A DNA stretch of 64,000 nt from Shewanella gelidii (GTDB taxonomy: Bacteria > Pseudomonadota > Gammaproteobacteria > Enterobacterales > Shewanellaceae). Below the pieces are notes generated by a model. The model was not told where the DNA came from. It did not search any database and saw nothing but the letters and a program-made list of their open reading frames with translations. The stretch is from NCBI RefSeq assembly GCF_014647855.1, contig NZ_BMPZ01000005.1, positions 124,001 through 188,000 of the forward strand. The letters run 5' to 3'. Shown here piece by piece: positions 1 to 9,352 of the stretch. How positions within the stretch are numbered: position 1 is the first letter of the stretch; the number at the start of each line of letters is the position of its first letter. The position numbers and the translations under genes are program-made.

Positions 1-990
1 CAAGAATACAGGTAGGCCTGTTTCGAAAGCTTGTTCACAAAGCTTTAAGATTTCTGGCTCAAGCTCGTAGTTACCAGTGAGAAGTAGGGCACCAATTTTA
101 GTACCGTTCATTGCAGCAAGACATGCAGCAACAACTACGTCAGGACGGTCGCCAGAAGTAACAAGTAGAGAGTCATTGATGAAATGCTCAAGAATGTTCG
201 GCACGCTACGCGCACAGAATGTTACTTTTGATAAACGACGAGTATTCATTTCACCAGCGTTGATGATGCGTGCACGTAGGTGCTTCGCAAGATCAGATGC
301 ACGAGGAGAAACAAGCTCTAGGTTATATGGTACACAACCTAAGATTGGCATTGCTGTATCAGTTGGCATTTCAAAAATGCTCGTTTCAGCAGTACGCCCC
401 GTATCTTGATGATCAAATACTTCAGATAAATCTGGACGGGCACGGCCTTCACTGTCTACTGGTGCGCCAACTTTGTTGATCATTGCACCAATAAGACGCT
501 TGTTAGATTTGCCACCCCAAGCGTTGTAAGCAATCTCTAGGCGATTTCTTAGACCTTCTTGGCCATCGTTACCTGGAGTTGCTACGAAGATAACGTCCGC
601 ATCAAGCGCCTTAGCGATTGAGTGGTTGATGTCATCAACAAATGGGTGGTTGCGTGTTGGCACTAAACCTTCAACGATAAGCGTTTCAGTGTTTTCTGCG
701 CGATCTGCTGCACGAGCAATGATTTGCTCCATAAGTACATCAGTTTGATCGCTACGAATAAGTGCTTCAGCGTGGCTCATTTCAAACGGCTCTAATGGAT
801 TAACCGTTGGAGATTTGCTCAAAATCGTCGTAGAACGCTCAGGACCATGGTCATGAGGACGTTGCTGAGAAATAGGCTTGAAGAACTGCACTTTTACGCC
901 GTGACGTTCTAGTGCGCGAACCATTCCTAGGCTCATTGACGTTAGGCCAACTCCTGTGCCCATAGGAATTAACATAATATTACGAGACAT
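1..990 (-). CDS. pta: Phosphate acetyltransferase, N-terminal part (cut by window edge)
   Basis: Transfers acetyl between CoA and phosphate, making acetyl phosphate for AckA in acetate fermentation. About 330 codons are visible, from the ATG complementary to 988-990; the C-terminal catalytic half lies beyond the left edge. The protein opens MSRNIMLIPMGTGVGLTSMS, the P-loop-like BioD-type N-terminal domain of long Pta proteins. A DRTGG-type middle domain follows. AGAGG sits 6 bases before the start. It lies 90 bp downstream of ackA on the same strand, with a hairpin in the gap. The order ackA-pta and the N-terminal extension make the assignment firm. Confidence 0.95.
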   Translation of the reverse strand, partial: MSRNIMLIPMGTGVGLTSMSLGMVRALERHGVKVQFFKPISQQRPHDHGPERSTTILSKSPTVNPLEPFEMSHAEALIRSDQTDVLMEQIIARAADRAENTETLIVEGLVPTRNHPFVDDINHSIAKALDADVIFVATPGNDGQEGLRNRLEIAYNAWGGKSNKRLIGAMINKVGAPVDSEGRARPDLSEVFDHQDTGRTAETSIFEMPTDTAMPILGCVPYNLELVSPRASDLAKHLRARIINAGEMNTRRLSKVTFCARSVPNILEHFINDSLLVTSGDRPDVVVAACLAAMNGTKIGALLLTGNYELEPEILKLCEQAFETGLPVFL

Positions 991-1040
991 AAAAACCTCT
1001 TATATTCGAAGCTCTGTAACAGAGTTTCTAGCTAGAATGC

Positions 1041-1073
1041 TAAATTAAAAAGCCGCCCGTTGATGAGCGGCTT
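1041..1073 (-). terminator. Hairpin with U-run between ackA and pta
   Basis: Read on the minus strand just after the ackA stop, AAGCCGC and GCGGCTT (1050-1073) form a 7-bp stem, followed by TTTTTAATTT. It looks like an intrinsic terminator or attenuator that would reduce read-through from ackA into pta. A further short dyad, CTCTGT/ACAGAG, lies at 1012-1024. Confidence 0.6.
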
Positions 1074-1080
1074 GAATCAT

Positions 1081-2280
1081 TTACGCGTTGATTAGCGTGA
1101 TTGAATCTTCAGCAATAACCCACTCTTCGTTTGTTGGGATAACCATAGCAACTGTACCTTCGTCGCTAGTGATTACGCCTTCAGCACCGAAGCGAGCAGC
1201 AGCGTTACGCTCTGCATCAACGTTGAAGTTGAAGATTTCAAGCAAGTTCAATACTTTTTCACGAACAAGCATAGAGTTCTCACCGATACCACCAGTGAAT
1301 ACTAGAGCGTCAAGACGACCGAGTGGTACAGTGTAAGAAGCAATGTATTTCGCTAAACGGTAGCAGAATACGTCGTGAGCTAGCATTGCGCCTTTGTGAC
1401 CTTCTGCAACAGCAGTTTCGATACCACGGCAGTCGTTAGTCAGTTCAGAAATACCTAGCAGACCACTTTGCTTGTTCATCATCGTGTCAACTTCAGCAAC
1501 AGTGTAACCAAGCTGAGTGACAAGGTGGTTTACGATAGATGCATCAACATCACCACAACGTGTACCCATAACAAGACCTTCAAGTGGTGTCATACCCATT
1601 GAAGTATCAACACTTTCACCGTTCTTCACTGCAGTAACAGAAGCACCGTTACCTAAGTGAGCAACGATAACGTTAGTTTCGTTAACTGGCTTGTCTAGAA
1701 CTTTAGCTGCTTCGCGGCTAACGAACAGGTGGCTAGTACCGTGCATGCCGTAGCGACGGATTGCGTTTTCGCGGTATAGCTTGTAAGGAAGCGCGTAGAT
1801 GTACGCTTTCTCAGGCATAGTTTGGTGGAATGCTGTGTCAAATACAGCAATTTGCGGTAAATCTGGGAAAGAAGCTTGCGCCGCACGAATACCGATAAGG
1901 TGAGCTGGGTTGTGAAGTGGCGCTAGAGAAGCACACTCTTCGATACCTGCTAGTACCGCGTCATCGATGATTACAGACTTAGTGAATTTCTCACCACCAT
2001 GTACTACACGGTGACCAATTGCTTGAATTTGTGCTTGTAGCTCAGGTTCTTTAGCTAGAATTTGAGTAACGATGTACTCAACAGCTTCACGGTGTGCAGC
2101 GAAACCACCTAAAGAAGCTTCACCTTTTTCTCCGTGGGCTTGCCACTTGATGCGAGCATCTTCTAAGTTAAAGCATTCAGCTAAACCAGAGATATAATCT
2201 TCACCTGAAGCTGCGTCAATAACAGCAAACTTTAGAGAAGAGCTGCCGCAGTTAAGTACTAAAACCAGTTTGTTGGACAT
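1081..2280 (-). CDS. ackA: Acetate kinase
   Basis: Cytoplasmic kinase that converts acetyl phosphate and ADP to acetate and ATP, the energy-yielding last step of acetate fermentation. It has 399 residues, the usual length. The N-terminal phosphate-binding motif [11 protein letters not shown], the signature [11 protein letters not shown], the central [13 protein letters not shown] block ([10 protein letters not shown]) and the C-terminal FTGGIGENS are all present. AAAGG precedes the ATG by 6 bases. It is divergent from yfbV and upstream of pta, as in enteric and Shewanella genomes. Confidence 0.97.
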   Translation of the reverse strand: MSNKLVLVLNCGSSSLKFAVIDAASGEDYISGLAECFNLEDARIKWQAHGEKGEASLGGFAAHREAVEYIVTQILAKEPELQAQIQAIGHRVVHGGEKFTKSVIIDDAVLAGIEECASLAPLHNPAHLIGIRAAQASFPDLPQIAVFDTAFHQTMPEKAYIYALPYKLYRENAIRRYGMHGTSHLFVSREAAKVLDKPVNETNVIVAHLGNGASVTAVKNGESVDTSMGMTPLEGLVMGTRCGDVDASIVNHLVTQLGYTVAEVDTMMNKQSGLLGISELTNDCRGIETAVAEGHKGAMLAHDVFCYRLAKYIASYTVPLGRLDALVFTGGIGENSMLVREKVLNLLEIFNFNVDAERNAAARFGAEGVITSDEGTVAMVIPTNEEWVIAEDSITLINA

Positions 2281-2400
2281 GTTAAACCTTTCGCCTTTAA
2301 TTTATTGTTGCATCCTTGACTCAATTTTTACTTCAACCATATACGCCGTTGAAGCCCCTTTTTGTGGTCGAAAAACGACCGTAAAGCTAATTTTGCAAGT

Positions 2401-2424
2401 GAACGCCTTGGGGCGTTCTTTTGT
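2401..2424 (+). terminator. Terminator-like hairpin in the yfbV leader
   Basis: GAACGCC (2401-2407) and GGCGTTC (2412-2418) make a 7-bp GC-rich stem with a TTGG loop, then TTTTG. It sits only 14-45 bp before the candidate yfbV starts, so it would act as a leader attenuator or mark the end of a transcript entering from the left. A second small dyad, GGTCG-aaaaa-CGACC, lies at 2376-2390. Confidence 0.4.
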
Positions 2425-2467
2425 AATGTGTTAGAATGTGAACAGTGTCCACGTTCTAGGAATTCAT

Positions 2468-2917
2468 TTGCGCTTCAATCCGGTTTCAACCATGAAAGAA
2501 GGTCGTCGCTATATGCGAACTTGGCCAATGGTGCGCCAATTAGGCTTTTATTTTCCTGAGTATCGCGTGATACGCGCCACCCAGATTGCTTTACCCGTAA
2601 TGCCTTTTATGGCTATTTTGGCGGGTTTAAGCCAAATTTATCTCTACGGTTGGAATTTTCTACCGCAGGCAATCGCTCTCGCTTTATTTTTTATTAGCTT
2701 GCCCGTTCAAGGGCTTCTTTGGTTGGGGTTACGTGCTCGCCACCCTTTGCCTTTAACTTTGCTTGATTGGGGCAATGAGTTAACTGCCAAATTGGCTTCT
2801 ATGGGAACTCATTGTCCGCCCCTTGGTGCAAATGCTTGCTATCTCGATATGGCCATCATTTTGAAAATGGCTTTTGAGCGCGTCGATGCAAGTTATTGGG
2901 AACAGCATTTGCACTAA
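2468..2917 (+). CDS. yfbV: YfbV-type inner-membrane protein (DUF412/UPF0208)
   Basis: Two-pass inner-membrane protein. E. coli YfbV is linked to chromosome structure and insulation of the Ter macrodomain, but its molecular activity is not settled. The block RRYMRTWPMVRQL...PEYRVIRAT and two hydrophobic segments match the family. The start is uncertain. A GTG at 2438 opens the longest frame, but the TTG at 2468 has TAGGA six bases upstream and gives a length close to E. coli YfbV; the ATG at 2492 is a third choice. It lies between ackA (divergent) and pflA (convergent, 13 bp between stop codons), the conserved family context. Confidence 0.85.
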   Translation: MRFNPVSTMKEGRRYMRTWPMVRQLGFYFPEYRVIRATQIALPVMPFMAILAGLSQIYLYGWNFLPQAIALALFFISLPVQGLLWLGLRARHPLPLTLLDWGNELTAKLASMGTHCPPLGANACYLDMAIILKMAFERVDASYWEQHLH

Positions 2918-2930
2918 TTAAGATATTGAC

Positions 2931-3671
2931 TTAGTACGCTGCGTTGATGCCGGCGTCGGTAAATATCTTTTTAATCATTTCCATTGTTTCTTTGTTTGGT
3001 GGAGAGATTTCATCTAATTGATATTCTTCACCCATTGCTTCCCATTTATGCTTGCCTAGTTCGTGGTATGGGAGGAGCTCTACTTTTTCCACGTTCTTCA
3101 TCGGCTTGATGAACTCAGCGAGTCTTTTGGCTGATCCTTCATCGTCTGTATAACCACCTACGACCACATAGCGGATCCAGGTTGGTTTGTTGCGTTTTGC
3201 CAAGTATTCAGCAAATTGCAATGTTCTATGGTTGCTGACTTTCGTTAAGTCAATGTGTCGGTCGTCATCAATATGTTTGATGTCGAGTAACACTAAGTCG
3301 CTGTTATCTAACAACTCATCAATGATTGGTGTGTATTTGCGCACAAAACCATTGGTGTCTAAACAGGTATGAATTCCTTCTTGGCGACAACGCTTAAAGA
3401 GTTCATTCACAAATTCTGCTTGTAATATCGCTTCACCGCCACTGGCAGTCACACCGCCACCACCGGCTTCAAGAAAAGGGCGATAGCTGATGATTTGGCT
3501 CATCAGCTCATCGACCTGTATTTCTCGTCCACCATCTAAATCCCAGGTATCACGGTTATGACAATACTGGCAGCGCATAAGGCAGCCTTGCATAAAGGTT
3601 ATAAACCGTATGCCTGGGCCATCCACTGTGCCAAAGGATTCCACGGAATGAATCCGACCTGTAACTGTCAT
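2931..3671 (-). CDS. pflA: Pyruvate formate-lyase activating enzyme (radical SAM)
   Basis: Uses a [4Fe-4S] cluster and S-adenosylmethionine to place the glycyl radical on PflB. The radical-SAM cluster motif [14 protein letters not shown] lies near residue 30, with [19 protein letters not shown] before it and [12 protein letters not shown] after. The frame extends to an ATG at 3698. The ATG at 3671 (MTVTGRIHS) has AGGAG five bases upstream and gives 246 residues, equal to E. coli PflA, so I chose it. It is 61 bp downstream of pflB and very likely cotranscribed. Confidence 0.96.
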   Translation of the reverse strand: MTVTGRIHSVESFGTVDGPGIRFITFMQGCLMRCQYCHNRDTWDLDGGREIQVDELMSQIISYRPFLEAGGGGVTASGGEAILQAEFVNELFKRCRQEGIHTCLDTNGFVRKYTPIIDELLDNSDLVLLDIKHIDDDRHIDLTKVSNHRTLQFAEYLAKRNKPTWIRYVVVGGYTDDEGSAKRLAEFIKPMKNVEKVELLPYHELGKHKWEAMGEEYQLDEISPPNKETMEMIKKIFTDAGINAAY

Positions 3672-3732
3672 TGCGACTCCTGTATCAGGCAGCCCCATTG
3701 AGGCCGCCTGTGATTTAGTGAAAAGGGCTAAA

Positions 3733-6015
3733 TTATAGGCCTTTGGTGAAAGTACGAGTGATAACGTCTTGCTGTTGCTCTGGAGTCAGTGCGTTGAAAC
3801 GCACTGCGTAACCAGAAACACGGATAGTTAGCTGAGGATACTTGTCTGGGTTAACAACTGCATCTTCAAGCATTTCGCGGTTCATAACGTTCACGTTCAA
3901 GTGTTGACCACCTTCACGAGACTGGTTATTAGCGAAGTAACCGTCCATTAGAGACGCTAGGTTAGCGCGACGACCAGTGTCATCTTTACCTAGTGCATTT
4001 GGCACGATAGAGAAGGTATAAGAGATACCGTCTTGAGCGTGAGCAAATGGAAGTTTAGCAACAGAAGTCAAAGACGCGACTGCACCTTTCTCATCACGAC
4101 CGTGCATTGGGTTAGCACCTGGAGCGAATGGCGCGCCAGCTGGACGACCATCAGGCGTGATACCAGTTTTCTTACCATATACAACGTTAGAAGTAATCGT
4201 AAGGATAGACTGGGTAGCAATTGCGTCACGGTACATCTTAAGGTCACGGATTTTCGCCATGAAGCGCTCAACTAGGTCACAAGCGATGTCATCTACGCGA
4301 GCATCGTTGTTACCAAATTTCGGGTAGTCGCCGCTGATGTCGAAATCAATTGCAATACCGTCTTCGTCACGGATAGGCTTCACTGTGCCGTACTTAATCG
4401 CAGACAGAGAGTCAGCAGCGATAGATAGACCAGCAATACCACATGCCATAGTACGCTTCACATCACGGTCATGTAGAGACATAAGCGCAGACTCGTAAGA
4501 GTACTTGTCATGTGAGTAGTGAATTGCGTTTAGAGAAGCAACGTATTGCTTAGCTAACCAATCCATTAGCGTGTCTAGACGGCTAAATACGTCGTCAAAG
4601 TCAAGAACTTCAGAAGTGATCTTGTCAGAAACAGGACCTACTTGTGCTTTAGAAAGCTCATCAACACCACCGTTGATTGCATAAAGCATAACTTTTGCAA
4701 GGTTTGCACGAGCGCCGAAGAACTGCATGTGCTTACCAACGATCATTGGGCTCACACAACATGCAATTGCATAGTCGTCTGATTCAAAATCGTTACGCAT
4801 TAGGTCATCGTTTTCATACTGGATAGAGCTAGTATCGATAGATACTTTCGCACAGTACTCTTTAAACGCTTGTGGCAAAGCATCAGCCCAAAGAACAGTG
4901 ATGTTTGGCTCAGGGCTTGGACCCATGTTGTAAAGCGTGTGTAGGAAACGGAAACAAGACTTAGTCACCATAGTACGGCCGTCAAGACCCATACCAGCCA
5001 TAGTTTCAGTTGCCCAGATTGGGTCACCAGAGAACAGTTGATCGTATTCTGGAGTACGTAGGAAACGAACCATACGTAGCTTCATGACGAAATGGTCAAC
5101 CATTTCTTGCGCTTCAGTTTCAGTGATAACACCGTTCTTCAGATCGCGCTCGATGTAGATGTCTAGGAAAGTCGAAGTACGACCTAGAGACATTGCAGCA
5201 CCGTTTTGGCTCTTAACAGCAGCTAGGTAGCCGAAGTAAGTCCACTGGATAGCTTCTTTAGCATTAGCAGCAGGACGAGAAATGTCTAGGCCATACTTAG
5301 CAGCCATTTCTTTCATTTGACCTAGTGCACGGTGTTGCTCAGCAATCTCTTCACGAAGCTGCATGGTGTAAGTAAGGTTTTCACCAGCTTCGAAGTCAGC
5401 TTGTAGAGAACCGAATTCCTTGTACTTTTCAGCCATCAAGAAATCGATACCATATAGTGCTACACGACGGTAATCACCAATGATACGACCACGGCCGTAA
5501 GCATCAGGCAAACCAGTCAATACACCAGACTTACGACAAGCTAGAATTTCTGGCGTGTAGATGTCGAATACACCTGTGTTGTGAGTCTTACGTAGCTCAG
5601 AGTAGGTGTACTTGATGTCTTCGTTTAGAGTGCGGCCGTATGCTTTGCAAGAACCTTCAACCATACGAATACCACCGTTAGGTAGCATTGCACGCTTAAG
5701 TGGCTTCTCAGTTTGTAGACCAACGATTGTTTCTAGGTCTTGGTCGATGTAGCCAGCGTCGTGAGAAGTGATGGTAGAAACTTTGTCAGTATCAAAATCA
5801 ACAGGCGCGTGAGTGCTGTTTTCAATTTTGATGCCTTCCATTACTTTGTCCCACAACTTTGTTGTAGCTTCAGTAGGGCCGGCTAGGAAAGACTCATCGC
5901 CTTCATAAGGAGTGTAGTTCTTTTGGATGAAGTCACGAACGTTAACTTCAGATTTCCAATCGCCCGGTGCGAATTCATCCCACGCGCTTGCAAATAGTTC
6001 GGTTTTCTCTGTCAT
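3733..6015 (-). CDS. pflB: Formate C-acetyltransferase (pyruvate formate-lyase)
   Basis: Glycyl-radical enzyme that cleaves pyruvate with CoA to acetyl-CoA and formate under anoxia. It has 760 residues, the E. coli length. The catalytic cysteine pair is seen in [10 protein letters not shown], and the radical glycine in the C-terminal motif [13 protein letters not shown]. It is the first gene of pflB-pflA, with a roughly 500-base leader back to a PdhR-like operator and extended -10 element at 6515-6545. Codon use is strongly biased, as expected for a highly expressed enzyme. Confidence 0.98.
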   Translation of the reverse strand: MTEKTELFASAWDEFAPGDWKSEVNVRDFIQKNYTPYEGDESFLAGPTEATTKLWDKVMEGIKIENSTHAPVDFDTDKVSTITSHDAGYIDQDLETIVGLQTEKPLKRAMLPNGGIRMVEGSCKAYGRTLNEDIKYTYSELRKTHNTGVFDIYTPEILACRKSGVLTGLPDAYGRGRIIGDYRRVALYGIDFLMAEKYKEFGSLQADFEAGENLTYTMQLREEIAEQHRALGQMKEMAAKYGLDISRPAANAKEAIQWTYFGYLAAVKSQNGAAMSLGRTSTFLDIYIERDLKNGVITETEAQEMVDHFVMKLRMVRFLRTPEYDQLFSGDPIWATETMAGMGLDGRTMVTKSCFRFLHTLYNMGPSPEPNITVLWADALPQAFKEYCAKVSIDTSSIQYENDDLMRNDFESDDYAIACCVSPMIVGKHMQFFGARANLAKVMLYAINGGVDELSKAQVGPVSDKITSEVLDFDDVFSRLDTLMDWLAKQYVASLNAIHYSHDKYSYESALMSLHDRDVKRTMACGIAGLSIAADSLSAIKYGTVKPIRDEDGIAIDFDISGDYPKFGNNDARVDDIACDLVERFMAKIRDLKMYRDAIATQSILTITSNVVYGKKTGITPDGRPAGAPFAPGANPMHGRDEKGAVASLTSVAKLPFAHAQDGISYTFSIVPNALGKDDTGRRANLASLMDGYFANNQSREGGQHLNVNVMNREMLEDAVVNPDKYPQLTIRVSGYAVRFNALTPEQQQDVITRTFTKGL

Positions 6016-6514
6016 CGTACTAATACCTTCTTGTTGAGTAAAGGTTATTGGCTATCGACTTAGGCTTAGCCCTGATGGTCGACGTTTACCAACCAATAAT
6101 GATGTCCCACATATTGTTTCTGAGGGCATAGTCTTACTTATGCCAGCACAAACAATCCCTAAAACATTCGTTCTAGGTGAATCCCACTAACTGATAAAAC
6201 TGAGGTTCTAACAATTGGCAAAATTCGTTATTTGTAATCTGACCTGCTGGCTATTTGAGTGAGTCCTAAATGCAATAGCAGATGTCTCAGCAAATCGTCA
6301 GTAAACCGGATTACGGTTATATGTTCGATGACCAAATAATGAATTAATCACCGACACAAATTCTGTTTGAAAAACGATAGATTCAACAATTCATTTGTTC
6401 GTCATATCGACTTTCTAAATCTTGTTTACATGCGTCTCGATTTTTACAAATGTTGAGACGCTTTATCCTGTTTAGTTGATTAGGGAAATTTCCCCTCAAC
6501 ACTCGCAGTCTTAA
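6016..6514 (-). other. Long pflB leader, no gene
   Basis: Roughly 500 bases between the pflB start and the operator. It contains several dyads: AACCG/CGGTT at 6304-6318, GCGTCTC/GAGACGC at 6432-6461, and the 12-bp palindrome GGGAAATTTCCC at 6483-6494. I could not find a full FNR (TTGAT-N4-ATCAA) or CRP box. The only frame in it overlaps the operator and looks random. A long structured 5' leader is the simplest reading. Confidence 0.5.
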
Positions 6515-6545
6515 AATTGGTAAGACCAATTTCCCATATATATTA
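6515..6545 (-). promoter_or_regulatory. pflB promoter: extended -10 plus PdhR-like operator
   Basis: On the minus strand TGCTAATAT (TAATAT at 6540-6545) is an extended -10 element with a poor -35. About 8 bases downstream lies the palindrome AATTGGTAAGACCAATT (6515-6531; on the plus strand as written). This matches the ATTGGTnnnACCAAT motif bound by PdhR, the pyruvate-sensing GntR repressor; LldR sites are similar. The operator would cover about +2 to +18, a position suited to repression that pyruvate relieves. The same arrangement recurs at 8593-8625. Confidence 0.75.
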
Positions 6546-6817
6546 GCACATCCCCTTTTTACGAACATCTTTTCAGCCCGTTTTTGGGGGGCTTAATGCT
6601 AATTTTGCTAGCCAGTTAACAATTTCTTTTGGCTTTGTTCTGTTCGAAAATTGCCTAGCTCGCCTTAGATCACACTTTGCAAATCCGCTTAAAATTTAAC
6701 CTGAAATGTTAAACAGACTCTATGTTTCACAATTTGTTGAATTTTGTTGCTCGGCTCCTGTTGTTAACAAGATGTAGCGGGTGGTTTAGCTTTCATTAAT
6801 TAAAGCAGTTGAAACGA

Positions 6818-6846
6818 GGTTCGGCTAGAAAATAACCAGCCGAACC
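6818..6846 (-). terminator. Hairpin after the DUF3360 transporter gene
   Basis: GGTTCGGCT and AGCCGAACC form a perfect 9-bp stem with an 11-base loop, 16 bases past the stop codon at 6862. The following minus-strand bases are TCGTTTC, a weak U-run, so termination may be partial. Confidence 0.55.
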
Positions 6847-6861
6847 ATCATGCATTACGAA

Positions 6862-8394
6862 TTAAAGTAGTGCAGGGATACCTTTAATCATGCCAACTGC
6901 AAGCATTGCTGCTAGACAGATAGAGAAGGCAAGACCAGGAATAACAACGCGGTCAGCGAAAGAAAGTGTCTTAGGACGCTCTTTATCACCAATTAAGCCA
7001 TTGTTATCTAATAACATGGTAAGAGCCCATGCTAGAACTGGGTTCGATACGAATGCTGCAAAGATACAGATACCCGCAGACTGGCTGCTTGCTGTGTCTT
7101 TGACCATTTGTAGACCCGCTTCAAGTAGAGGTAAAAATACACCTACAAGAAGAGCGATTGACATCACTGGGCGCCATACCGTTACATCCATTGGGTAACC
7201 AGCTACAGCAACGATGATACAAAGTAGGCCGAGTAGAATCGCACCACCTGGGATTGGACGTTTCGCAATCGCAGCTGGGATCATGTACGTACCCCAAGAT
7301 GAAGTAATGTTACCGCCACCAAGTGCAGTACCAACCATTTGACGTACTGAACAAGTTGTCATGGTGTCATCAACATCCATCAATACTTTTTCAGTGCCTT
7401 TCGGGTAGTTCAACTCTTGGAAAATACGGTGACCTAGGAAGTCAGGAGACCACATTGCTACAGCTAGAATTGCAAATGGTAGAGATGCAATAAAGTGTTG
7501 CATGTTTGGTAAACCAAGCTGCCAACCTTCCTCAGTAGAACCCCACCAGTAAACTGGGTTTAAGTTAGGGATACCAGGAGCGGTAACAAACTGAAGGTCA
7601 AGTCCAGCACCTAGTCCGAATGCAATGATAATTGCTGTAATCGAACAAAGTGGGATGGCTAACCAACGTTTTTCAAACTTCGCTAGTACAGAGTAAACAA
7701 CAACGTTCACCAATAGGATGAAGAACGCGACGTAGCTTAGGCTGTAATCTAACGCATGTTTAGCTTGGAGGCTGTCTGCCCATGTGAACAAAGAACCAAT
7801 TTGGCTTTTCGAACCCATAAACCCTAGGAATACTAGGAGACCACCGGCAACCCCGCTACTGGTGAGGTTAACCAGTTTGGAGCCCCCCTTGAAGTAACTG
7901 AGCAAGAGGCCAAATATACCAAGCAAGATTGCAAGTGCTAGAGGGTGAGCACCAGCAAGTGCGATTGCGCCAATCAATGGGATCATTGGGCCATGGTTAC
8001 CAGCCAAGTTAGCTCTTGGGTTGATAAAGCCTGAACTGATGACACAGAATAAAAGGGCAGGGATAAGCATTTCAACTCGAACAACTGAAATAGCAAATTC
8101 AGCGCCTAAGTTTACATGGTCCCACTTTTCAGTTAAGCCTGCGGCCCAAGCTGCCATTACTGCTGAGTACATTACCGTAATGCCGATGGTACCTGCGATT
8201 GCAGGAACTAAATCTTCCCACTCAAAGCGGAAATCACGACCTGGTAAGTTTAAACCCCAGATTTTTGGCTTCATGATCTGTAGTTCATGATCCAAATAGT
8301 CACTGCGGCTTTCAAACTCAGATGATGGACGGTGCAGTTCGCTATAGCTTTGCTCTGAAGCGTCCTTTCCTTCTGATTTTACTGTTTTAGACAT
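6862..8394 (-). CDS. DUF3360 family multi-pass membrane transporter
   Basis: 510 residues with about a dozen hydrophobic segments after a polar 55-residue N-terminus. I recognise it as the DUF3360 family of Vibrio and Shewanella, which resembles NCS2/SulP-type permeases; no substrate is established to my knowledge. Visible blocks include FINPRANLAGNHGPMIPLIGA, LTSSGVAGGLLVFLGF and LGGGNITSSWGTYMIPAAIAKRP. It sits between pflB and focA and has the same PdhR-like operator as pflB. I infer transport of pyruvate, lactate or another carboxylate tied to fermentation. The family call is firmer than the substrate. Confidence 0.8.
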   Translation of the reverse strand: MSKTVKSEGKDASEQSYSELHRPSSEFESRSDYLDHELQIMKPKIWGLNLPGRDFRFEWEDLVPAIAGTIGITVMYSAVMAAWAAGLTEKWDHVNLGAEFAISVVRVEMLIPALLFCVISSGFINPRANLAGNHGPMIPLIGAIALAGAHPLALAILLGIFGLLLSYFKGGSKLVNLTSSGVAGGLLVFLGFMGSKSQIGSLFTWADSLQAKHALDYSLSYVAFFILLVNVVVYSVLAKFEKRWLAIPLCSITAIIIAFGLGAGLDLQFVTAPGIPNLNPVYWWGSTEEGWQLGLPNMQHFIASLPFAILAVAMWSPDFLGHRIFQELNYPKGTEKVLMDVDDTMTTCSVRQMVGTALGGGNITSSWGTYMIPAAIAKRPIPGGAILLGLLCIIVAVAGYPMDVTVWRPVMSIALLVGVFLPLLEAGLQMVKDTASSQSAGICIFAAFVSNPVLAWALTMLLDNNGLIGDKERPKTLSFADRVVIPGLAFSICLAAMLAVGMIKGIPALL

Positions 8395-8592
8395 AGTTTC
8401 TCATTCTCCGAAAAGGCTAGCGACATTGCTCATCTCTCTGTTGAATGATCCTCAGAGCGACTTTGTAGCAATAACATGACTTAAATGTTATAGCTCAATC
8501 TCGTTAACCTTTGCTGCATTTTGACCAAGGATTTGAAGTAGCTCTTCTTCAGTGGTCTGAGATGCAAGTATGGTTCGATAGTTCTTATTTAA

Positions 8593-8625
8593 AATTGGTC
8601 AGACCAATTTACCTCTAAAATATTA
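8593..8625 (-). promoter_or_regulatory. DUF3360 gene promoter: extended -10 plus PdhR-like operator
   Basis: The minus strand has TGTTAATAT (TAATAT at 8620-8625). Ten bases downstream is AATTGGTCAGACCAATT (8593-8609), the same 17-bp palindrome as upstream of pflB with one change in the centre. Flanking sequence is also alike: TATTAnCACA next to the -10, and a GTTAACA about 60 bp further upstream in both. The leader to the ATG at 8394 is about 200 bases. Confidence 0.75.
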
Positions 8626-9286
8626 ACACACTCGCCATTTCCGGACACCTTTTAGGGGCTTTGTTATAAGGGATTTGGGAGCGAGTTAACATTTGCACTC
8701 TGAGCGATATGGGCTGGAAAAATCAGGCACACTAATTGCGTTGTTTTATTGTTCACATTGTCTGGCAGATTGTGGCTTAGGCAGGGTTATGTGGCTGAAT
8801 GTGATCAATATAAATAGTCACTATCAAATTTGTAGATAGATCGGTTTATAATTTTAACAACTCTGTGTTCGATCGGTTCGTCGATCAGAGGGCTTGCTTT
8901 CGATTTCCCCTCCTAAATATGAGTAAAGCTAAGAATATGAGACGTTTTTTAATTTCTCAGTCTGCGATGCTTTTACATTAAATATGGGGTGGGTTTGAGT
9001 GCTCTAAACAACAATTGATACTCAGTATCAATTGTTGTTTTTCAGAGTCCGCTCGTTGTGGTGCCAGATGTAGGGCACGTATTCTATAAAAATGCCAACA
9101 CGATCACGCTCAGTTTGGCGCAGCACTTCTGCTTATTTCTCGCGAAGACAGCGCAAATATTCTTAGATTGCAGTCCATCAATTCCATTGATGCCTTTCTT
9201 AAAAATTTCCAAATATTATTTTTGGTTTTTTACTCCTATTCTGATTGCGAGCCTAGAACTTAACGCAATCAATCAAGGAGTTAATT
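8626..9286. other. Divergent control region between the DUF3360 gene and focA
   Basis: About 660 bp without a credible gene. It holds the GTTAACA motif shared with the pflB region (near 8683), GATC-rich text at 8850-8890, and the 35-bp palindrome at 9006-9040. An open frame from 9058 into focA has no ribosome site and no FocA-like residues before 9349, so I read it as chance. A focA promoter must lie here, but I cannot pick one with confidence. Confidence 0.5.
9006..9040. repeat. Perfect 17+1+17 palindrome upstream of focA
   Basis: AAACAACAATTGATACT (9006-9022), a central C, then its exact inverse AGTATCAATTGTTGTTT (9024-9040). It could be a dimeric operator, or, with the T-run that ends it, an A/T-rich intrinsic terminator. 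It contains TTGAT and ATCAA half-sites, but seven bases apart rather than the four of an FNR box. Confidence 0.7.
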
Positions 9287-9352
9287 ATGAATGTAGCAGG
9301 AATTCATTTCTCTACTTATGGGAGCCGCAATCCAATGCGGGTACTGTTATGA
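9287..9352 (+). CDS. 21-codon leader peptide coupled to focA
   Basis: ATG at 9287 with a perfect AAGGAG six bases upstream (9275-9280). It encodes 21 residues (MNVAGIHFSTYGSR...) and ends in a TGA that overlaps the focA ATG as ATGA (9349-9352). The FocA start has no good ribosome site of its own, so translation of this small frame probably feeds focA by reinitiation. I do not recognise the peptide. The strong site and the exact overlap are the evidence that it is real. Confidence 0.6.
   Translation: MNVAGIHFSTYGSRNPMRVLL

Noticed and set aside
6383-6568. 61-codon frame across the pflB operator
   Set aside because: It overlaps the promoter and operator and has no ribosome site.
9011-9032. 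FNR box inside the focA palindrome
   Set aside because: TTGAT and ATCAA are present but seven bases apart, not four.
9058-9348. N-terminal extension of FocA by 97 codons
   Set aside because: The extension has no FocA-like residues and no ribosome site; the coupled ATG at 9349 fits the family.
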